Of a DNA stretch of 64,000 nt, positions 59,293-64,000 are shown in pieces. Under the pieces are notes generated by a model. That model ran no database searches. It saw only the letters and a list, made by a program, of their open reading frames with translations, and was not told the origin of the DNA. This DNA comes from an uncultured Prevotellaceae bacterium. GTDB lineage: Bacteria; Bacteroidota; Bacteroidia; Bacteroidales; Bacteroidaceae. The stretch covers positions 1-64,000 of the forward strand of contig CACXTX010000004.1 of the NCBI GenBank assembly GCA_902770635.1, in the 5' to 3' direction. The stretch's first letter is position 1; the number at the start of each line of letters is the position of its first letter. The position numbers and the translations under genes were made by a program.

Positions 59293-61041
59293 TTACACTT
59301 CTTTTTGGCGTGTACCCATACGAGCCTCAACAACATTGACTACATAGTCACCAAGTTTCTCGCACTCGTTAATCAGATCCATGTAGATTGTACCCACTGC
59401 ATAGGTGTACTGATGATTATTGATGTCACTGATGTTCTGAGATTTGAGTTGATTGCGATAGTTGTTAATCTCATGCTCGATATTGAAAGTACGGTTCACG
59501 TCGTACGACTCCTTACGGCCACCCATCAAGCGGTTCATCTGCGAGAGCGACTGGTCGGTAAGTTCCATCATCTGATGGATATGTTCATACTGTTTTTCGT
59601 TGAAATGATCCTGCTTGCCATTGTACTTGCGGGAAATCGTGCGTGCCATGTTAAAGCATGCATCACCGATAGACTCCAGCTCAGAAATCTCACGAAGCAT
59701 AGCGCGAATCTTAGCCTTCGTATCGTCAGAAAGATGGGCGTTGCTGACGGAATCAAGATAATTGGCAATTTCCAGTTCCATATTGTCACTGATACCCTCA
59801 TACTTCTCAATACGTGAATAAAGTTTATTGAACTCTTCCTCGCTATTCTTATCCTTACTCCGTTCACTTGACGAAAGGTTCAGCAAGTCACGCACCATGT
59901 TAAACATACGCTGCATACGGCTTGAGAAAGACTGTATCTCCTTTTGAGCCTCCAGCACGGAAAGCTCAGGAGTCTTCATGAAACCGGCAGTAATAAAGTG
60001 CAAACGAAAGTCTTCCTCCTCGTCGACCTTCTTAGGTTTGATGACAGCACAAACCAATTTCTCAATCTGAGGAATAAACCAAATCAGAATCATGGTATTA
60101 GCCACGTTGAATGTGGTATGGAAAGCAGCAAGCACAAAACTCAGTTTGGCAGCATTGGCTAGAAATACGCTACTCTCAACAGCGGTCTTGTCCATCGTCA
60201 CATCATAGCCTACCCATCCGCAAACCATATCGATAAACGGACGGAAGACAAACAATATCCAGATAACACCAAAAACGTTGAAGAACATGTGGGCCAAAGC
60301 TGCTCGGCGTGCCTGAGTATTTGCCGAAAGGGCTGCCAGGTTTGAGGTTACGGTAGTTCCAATATTCTCACCCATCACCAAAGCAATACCTTGATAGATA
60401 GGCAGGGCACCACTTGAACAGAGTATCATGGTAATAGCCATCACAGCTGCTGACGACTGTACACAGAATGTTAAGATACCACCAAGAACCAGAAAAACCA
60501 GGGTGGTCAGGAAAGAGTCTGGGTCAAAAGATGCAAAGAAGTCAAGCAATGCCTGATTCTCGCCCAAGTGCATTTCTGAACCCGTAAGTCGCAATGTTCC
60601 CAATCCCAAGAGTAGGAATGACAAACCAAACAAGAAATCACCGATATAGCGATATTTCTTCAAATAAATCAGAATGATACCTATAAAGAAAGCGGGATAA
60701 ATAGCACTTGTGATGTCAAACGACATACCTGCCGACATAATCCATGCCGTAAGGGTTGTGCCAATGTTAGCACCCATAATGACTGAAATAGCCTGCGCCA
60801 GTGTTAACAGGCCGGCATTTACGAACGAGACCGTCATTACTGTCGTTGCCGTTGATGACTGTACTGACGCTGTCACAAGCATACCGGTAAGCATACCCGT
60901 AAAGCGGTTGGTGGTCATAGCTCCTAACACATGACGCAACTGCGGACCTGCCATTTTCTGCAGGGCCTCACTCATAGACTTCATACCGAACATCAGCAGA
61001 GCCAAAGAGCCTAACAATTTAAAAAATACCCAAATCGACAT
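59293..61041 (-). CDS. Na/Pi cotransporter family protein with PhoU domain
   Basis: A 582-residue membrane protein. Two inverted Na_Pi_cotrans repeats carry the QSS motifs (LVTASVQSSTATTVM and ILTFCVQSSAAVMAI), with about eight membrane helices to residue 330; the C-terminal 230 residues are a helical PhoU-like domain (ELESIGDACFNMARTISRKY). It imports phosphate, or moves another anion, driven by sodium, with the PhoU part controlling activity. Divergent from the nucleoside kinase gene. Confidence 0.92.
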   Translation of the reverse strand: MSIWVFFKLLGSLALLMFGMKSMSEALQKMAGPQLRHVLGAMTTNRFTGMLTGMLVTASVQSSTATTVMTVSFVNAGLLTLAQAISVIMGANIGTTLTAWIMSAGMSFDITSAIYPAFFIGIILIYLKKYRYIGDFLFGLSFLLLGLGTLRLTGSEMHLGENQALLDFFASFDPDSFLTTLVFLVLGGILTFCVQSSAAVMAITMILCSSGALPIYQGIALVMGENIGTTVTSNLAALSANTQARRAALAHMFFNVFGVIWILFVFRPFIDMVCGWVGYDVTMDKTAVESSVFLANAAKLSFVLAAFHTTFNVANTMILIWFIPQIEKLVCAVIKPKKVDEEEDFRLHFITAGFMKTPELSVLEAQKEIQSFSSRMQRMFNMVRDLLNLSSSERSKDKNSEEEFNKLYSRIEKYEGISDNMELEIANYLDSVSNAHLSDDTKAKIRAMLREISELESIGDACFNMARTISRKYNGKQDHFNEKQYEHIHQMMELTDQSLSQMNRLMGGRKESYDVNRTFNIEHEINNYRNQLKSQNISDINNHQYTYAVGTIYMDLINECEKLGDYVVNVVEARMGTRQKEV

Positions 61042-61122
61042 AGTTTTTTTCTTTTTATGAGTTTTTACTTCTTTATTTCAACTATTATTTATATCTTTGC
61101 AGAACAATAACTAAAACATTCT

Positions 61123-62784
61123 ATGGAACAATTAATTAATATCCGCTGCAAAAATAATAAAAAAACTCTAAAAGTGAGCATTGGCAGCACACTTTCTGAA
61201 ATTTTTTCTCAGTTAGACCTCCAAATGGAGCATGGTCCCGTTAGCGCTAAAGTCAACAATAAAGTTGAGGGAATGCACTATCGCGTATATAAACAGAAAG
61301 ATATTGAGTTTCTGGACTTACATTCCTCAAGCGGTATACGCGCGTACACGCGTACATTATTTTTTATCTTATGTAAAGCCGCTCACGAATTATATCCCGG
61401 CTGCAAGGTAGCCATTGACATTCCTGTCTCCAATGGTTATTTTGTCGATTTGGATCTCGGTCGATCTGTCACCCCTGACGATGTATCTGCTATTCGCCAG
61501 CGCATGCAGAAAATTATTGATGCCAAAATGCCTATTCACCGCTATGAGGCTACGACAGAAGAGGCCATGGAGATGTTTCGCGAAGTGGGCTCCATATCAA
61601 AGGTGAACTTGCTGGAAAGCTCAGGGCGACTCTACACTACCTATTACGACCTGGATGGTTATAAAGACTATTACTACGGCACTCTGCTAATTAACACCGG
61701 CGACATTCATCTGTTCGGACTGGAGTTTTACTATGACGGATTGTTATTGCGCATACCCTCACAAGAGAATCCCTCACAACTGGGAACATTCATCCGCCAG
61801 GACAAGATGTTTGAAATCTTCAAGGAGCATCATCGGTGGCAAGATGTCCTTGGCCTGCGTACCATTGGTGACCTTAACAAAGCTATCACCAATGGTCTTT
61901 CCTCAAAGTTAATACAAATCAGCGAGGCTCTTCAAGAGAAGAAAATTGCACGGATAGCTGATGAGATAGCCCAACGCAAGGGAATCAAGATAGTACTCAT
62001 TGCTGGCCCGTCATCTAGTGGTAAAACGACAACCTGCAAACGTCTTTCCGTCCAGTTGGCTGTTAACGGTTTGTATCCCATCGGCATCTCACTCGACGAC
62101 TATTTCCTAGACCGCGATTTGACTCCTCGTGACGAAAACGGAGACTACGACTTTGAACATCTTCATTCTCTGAACATTCCGCTACTCAACGAGCAGATGA
62201 ATGCCCTGTTACAAGGTGAAGAGGTAGAACTGCCCCGCTACAATTTCCAAAAAGGAAAGAGTGAGTGGAGTGGCAAGAAACTAAAGCTGGAAGGAAATGA
62301 GATTCTGGTGATAGAGGGCATCCATGCACTAAACCCAGAGTTGACGTCGGAAATTCCAGAAAATCAGATTTATCGTGTATATGCTTCTGCACTGACTACG
62401 ATTCTGCTAGACAACCACAATTACATCCCTACTACAGACAATCGATTGTTGCGTCGTATTATCCGTGATCACAAATACCGAGGTGTTACTGCTCAAGAGA
62501 CCATTCGTCGCTGGGCATCCGTCCGTAGGGGTGAGAACCGTTGGATATTTCCTTTCCAGGAAAATGCCGATGCCATGTTTAACACCGCTATGCTTTTTGA
62601 GTTAGCGGTCATCAAACGTCAGGCAGAACCGTTACTGGAACAAGTAACAGAGAATTGTGAGGAATATGCTGAGGCCTATCGTCTTTTGAAGTTCCTGCGA
62701 TATATCAAGCCCATTCCAGAAGACCAGATCCCACCCACCTCACTACTTCGTGAGTTCCTTGGCGGATCATCATTTGAGTATTAA
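61123..62784 (+). CDS. nucleoside kinase with TGS/editing-like N-terminus
   Basis: A 553-residue protein. The N-terminal 60 residues look like a TGS/ubiquitin-type fold, and about 60-200 like the editing domain of threonyl-tRNA synthetase (RYEATTEEAMEMFREVG). From residue 285 on it is a uridine kinase/phosphoribulokinase P-loop enzyme: Walker A IAGPSSSGKTTTCKRLSVQL, then GISLDDYFLDRDLTPRDENG and ILVIEGIHALNPELTSEI. Common in Bacteroidales; it probably phosphorylates a nucleoside such as uridine, though the role of the N-domain is unknown. TATCTTTG at 61092-61099 is the -7 box. Confidence 0.9.
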   Translation: MEQLINIRCKNNKKTLKVSIGSTLSEIFSQLDLQMEHGPVSAKVNNKVEGMHYRVYKQKDIEFLDLHSSSGIRAYTRTLFFILCKAAHELYPGCKVAIDIPVSNGYFVDLDLGRSVTPDDVSAIRQRMQKIIDAKMPIHRYEATTEEAMEMFREVGSISKVNLLESSGRLYTTYYDLDGYKDYYYGTLLINTGDIHLFGLEFYYDGLLLRIPSQENPSQLGTFIRQDKMFEIFKEHHRWQDVLGLRTIGDLNKAITNGLSSKLIQISEALQEKKIARIADEIAQRKGIKIVLIAGPSSSGKTTTCKRLSVQLAVNGLYPIGISLDDYFLDRDLTPRDENGDYDFEHLHSLNIPLLNEQMNALLQGEEVELPRYNFQKGKSEWSGKKLKLEGNEILVIEGIHALNPELTSEIPENQIYRVYASALTTILLDNHNYIPTTDNRLLRRIIRDHKYRGVTAQETIRRWASVRRGENRWIFPFQENADAMFNTAMLFELAVIKRQAEPLLEQVTENCEEYAEAYRLLKFLRYIKPIPEDQIPPTSLLREFLGGSSFEY

Positions 62785-62796
62785 TTATTATTCCTG

Positions 62797-64000
62797 TTAT
62801 TCTTTCTGAAGGACACCTGCGGCCATTAACTCGTCGAAGGTACCTTCCTTAACAACGTGTCCGTTACCTAAGACGATAATACGGTCACACTGACGAATCG
62901 TTTCAAGACGATGGGCAATGGTAATACGAGTACACTTCATACTTGCCAAATAATCAGCAACACGCTGTTGCGTCACATTGTCAAGAGCCGATGTTGCCTC
63001 ATCGAGCAACATGATGTCCGGGCATTGTACTAAAGCACGAGCCAATAAAATGCGTTGTCGCTGACCACCTGATATGCCTCTTCCATCTTCTGTGATATAG
63101 GTTTTCATACCGTTTGGCATTCGCTGTATATCCTCAACAAGATCCACCAGTCTGGCAGTTTCCCACGCATCCTCTTCCGTAGCAGCTGGAGCGGTAAAGA
63201 GAATATTATCAAGCAAGGTTCCCTCTATCAGTCGTCCGTCCTGCATGACTACCCCCACACAGTTGCGGCGTAAACTCGCCATATTGATTTCGCGCAAGTT
63301 GTAATGGTCATAAAATATAGAACCCTCTTCCGGTTTTTCAAAGCCCAGCAGAAGGCGTAACAGCGTACTCTTTCCACAACCTGACGGTCCCACTATGGCC
63401 ACATATTCACCCTGATGTATACGAAGATTCAACCCATTGAATATCCAAGAAGCATTCTCACTATAACGGAATCGGAGGCCGCTCACCTCAATAGCTCCCT
63501 CTACCTTAGTCAGCACGTGTTGTTCATGGGCATCCTCCATGGAAGCTTCAAGAATAGGACGACACATACGAGCTTCCGGCATCACACGACCTATCTGCTT
63601 CATGATAACATTCAAATGGTTGATGGTAGAAAGGGCTATACCCAGCACTGCACAATAAGCAATATAGTCAGATAAGCCTAATCCATATTTCCATGCCGCC
63701 CACATAGTCACCATCATTGGCAATAATCTTGAAGCATACGACAAGCCGCTGGAGTAGAAATACATGGTGGGTTGGGAAGCACTGTTTACCTCTGAGTCAG
63801 CAAACCGTTCTACCCACTGTTGGAAAATACGTTCCTCAGCACCATTGACCCTGATTTTCTGCATTCCTCCTAACATCTCGTACAATAAGCCATACATCCT
63901 TGAGCGGTTGGGATTTACTCGTTCCTGAACCTTTCTGGTATAATAATAGTTCAGCAAGCTAAAGAAAAGTACCACAGCCAATACGCCGATACCGATAAAT
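62797..64000 (-). CDS. ABC exporter (NHLP bacteriocin type?), 5' part beyond the window
   Basis: The frame is open to the right edge, so this is the C-terminal 400 residues of a permease-ATPase fusion. It has the last membrane helices of an ABC transporter domain (IGVLAVVLFFSLLNYYY; LLPMMVTMWAAWKYGLG) and a complete ATPase: Walker A VGPSGCGKSTLLRLLLG, Q-loop VGVVMQDGRLIEGTLLDNI, signature ISGGQRQRILLARAL and Walker B IMLLDEATSALD. The QDGRLIEGT wording and layout resemble the NHLP-family bacteriocin export permease/ATPase. A peptidase C39 or cyclic-nucleotide domain, if present, would be upstream and out of view. The substrate is unknown. Confidence 0.85.
   Translation of the reverse strand, partial: FIGIGVLAVVLFFSLLNYYYTRKVQERVNPNRSRMYGLLYEMLGGMQKIRVNGAEERIFQQWVERFADSEVNSASQPTMYFYSSGLSYASRLLPMMVTMWAAWKYGLGLSDYIAYCAVLGIALSTINHLNVIMKQIGRVMPEARMCRPILEASMEDAHEQHVLTKVEGAIEVSGLRFRYSENASWIFNGLNLRIHQGEYVAIVGPSGCGKSTLLRLLLGFEKPEEGSIFYDHYNLREINMASLRRNCVGVVMQDGRLIEGTLLDNILFTAPAATEEDAWETARLVDLVEDIQRMPNGMKTYITEDGRGISGGQRQRILLARALVQCPDIMLLDEATSALDNVTQQRVADYLASMKCTRITIAHRLETIRQCDRIIVLGNGHVVKEGTFDELMAAGVLQKE

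Noticed and set aside
62186..62392. Small minus-strand frame inside the nucleoside kinase gene
   Set aside because: Antisense to the kinase coding region, with no conserved features.

Overview
The window looks like chromosome from a member of the Bacteroidales, most likely Prevotellaceae (Prevotella/Segatella type). The support is a SusC/SusD pair, many lipoproteins with a bare Cys signal, a fused SecDF, a PorT-family protein, a stand-alone AICAR transformylase, a PnuT/TonB thiamine locus, and promoters of the Bacteroidetes form TTTG-N19..21-TAnnTTTG. Seven such promoters can be read with both boxes intact. Shine-Dalgarno signals are weak almost everywhere. No phage, plasmid, CRISPR array or intact insertion sequence is visible, so most of the window is ordinary core genome with small accessory patches.

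Layout. 1-2.2 kb: a small Cys-rich protein and a lone AAA/DUF4143 ATPase. 2.2-10.0 kb (minus): an operon SusC - SusD - surface lipoprotein - C10 (streptopain-type) cysteine protease, with a strong terminator placed before the protease. 10.3 kb: a 5'-truncated ferredoxin. 10.5-13 kb: PorT-family barrel and a 5'-nucleotidase split into two genes. 13.2-18.4 kb (plus): rplS, AICAR transformylase, GH53 galactanase, YifB/ComM. 18.4-22.6 kb (minus): AsmA-like protein, a redox-dead thioredoxin-like lipoprotein, and a D-2-hydroxyacid dehydrogenase. 22.7-23.2 kb: two tandem arrays with 21-bp period and a cruciform. 23.2-27.8 kb (minus): DUF4957-type lipoprotein, tRNA-Leu, a small 4-Cys lipoprotein, argH, an SRPBCC protein and pyrE. 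27.9-31.6 kb (plus): TPP riboswitch - TonB receptor - pnuT - thiamine pyrophosphokinase. 31.7-37.9 kb: argS, RNase H, ribD (minus), prmC, recX, comF, tRNA-Arg (minus), MaoC-type hydratase. 38-43.1 kb (minus): secDF, endonuclease/phosphatase-family membrane protein, rhomboid protease. 43.4 kb: HU. 43.8-45.4 kb (minus): kduD-kduI. 45.7-50.9 kb (minus): tRNA-Gln and the cluster metK - DUF4271 - hemD - rnpA - yidD - tyrS. 51.1-61.0 kb (minus): M16 peptidase, a BACON/OB-fold lipoprotein with an Oar-like TonB receptor, and a Na/Pi cotransporter. 61.1-62.8 kb: nucleoside kinase. 62.8 kb to the right edge: the 3' part of an ABC exporter resembling NHLP bacteriocin exporters.

How genes work together. 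The thiamine operon is a complete salvage route (outer-membrane uptake, inner-membrane channel, pyrophosphorylation) under a TPP switch. The SusCD/lipoprotein/protease operon has the shape of a surface protein- or peptide-foraging system rather than a glycan locus, since no glycoside hydrolase is in it. GH53, kduI/kduD and the DUF4957 lipoprotein are scattered pieces of pectin use. The most unusual non-coding features are (i) 21-bp, helically phased repeats with a CGGAG core at two loci 20 kb apart, (ii) families of short degenerate repeats sitting at gene junctions and sometimes recruited into start codons, C-termini or the middle of argS, and (iii) a promoter-upstream block shared by rplS and the thiamine operon.
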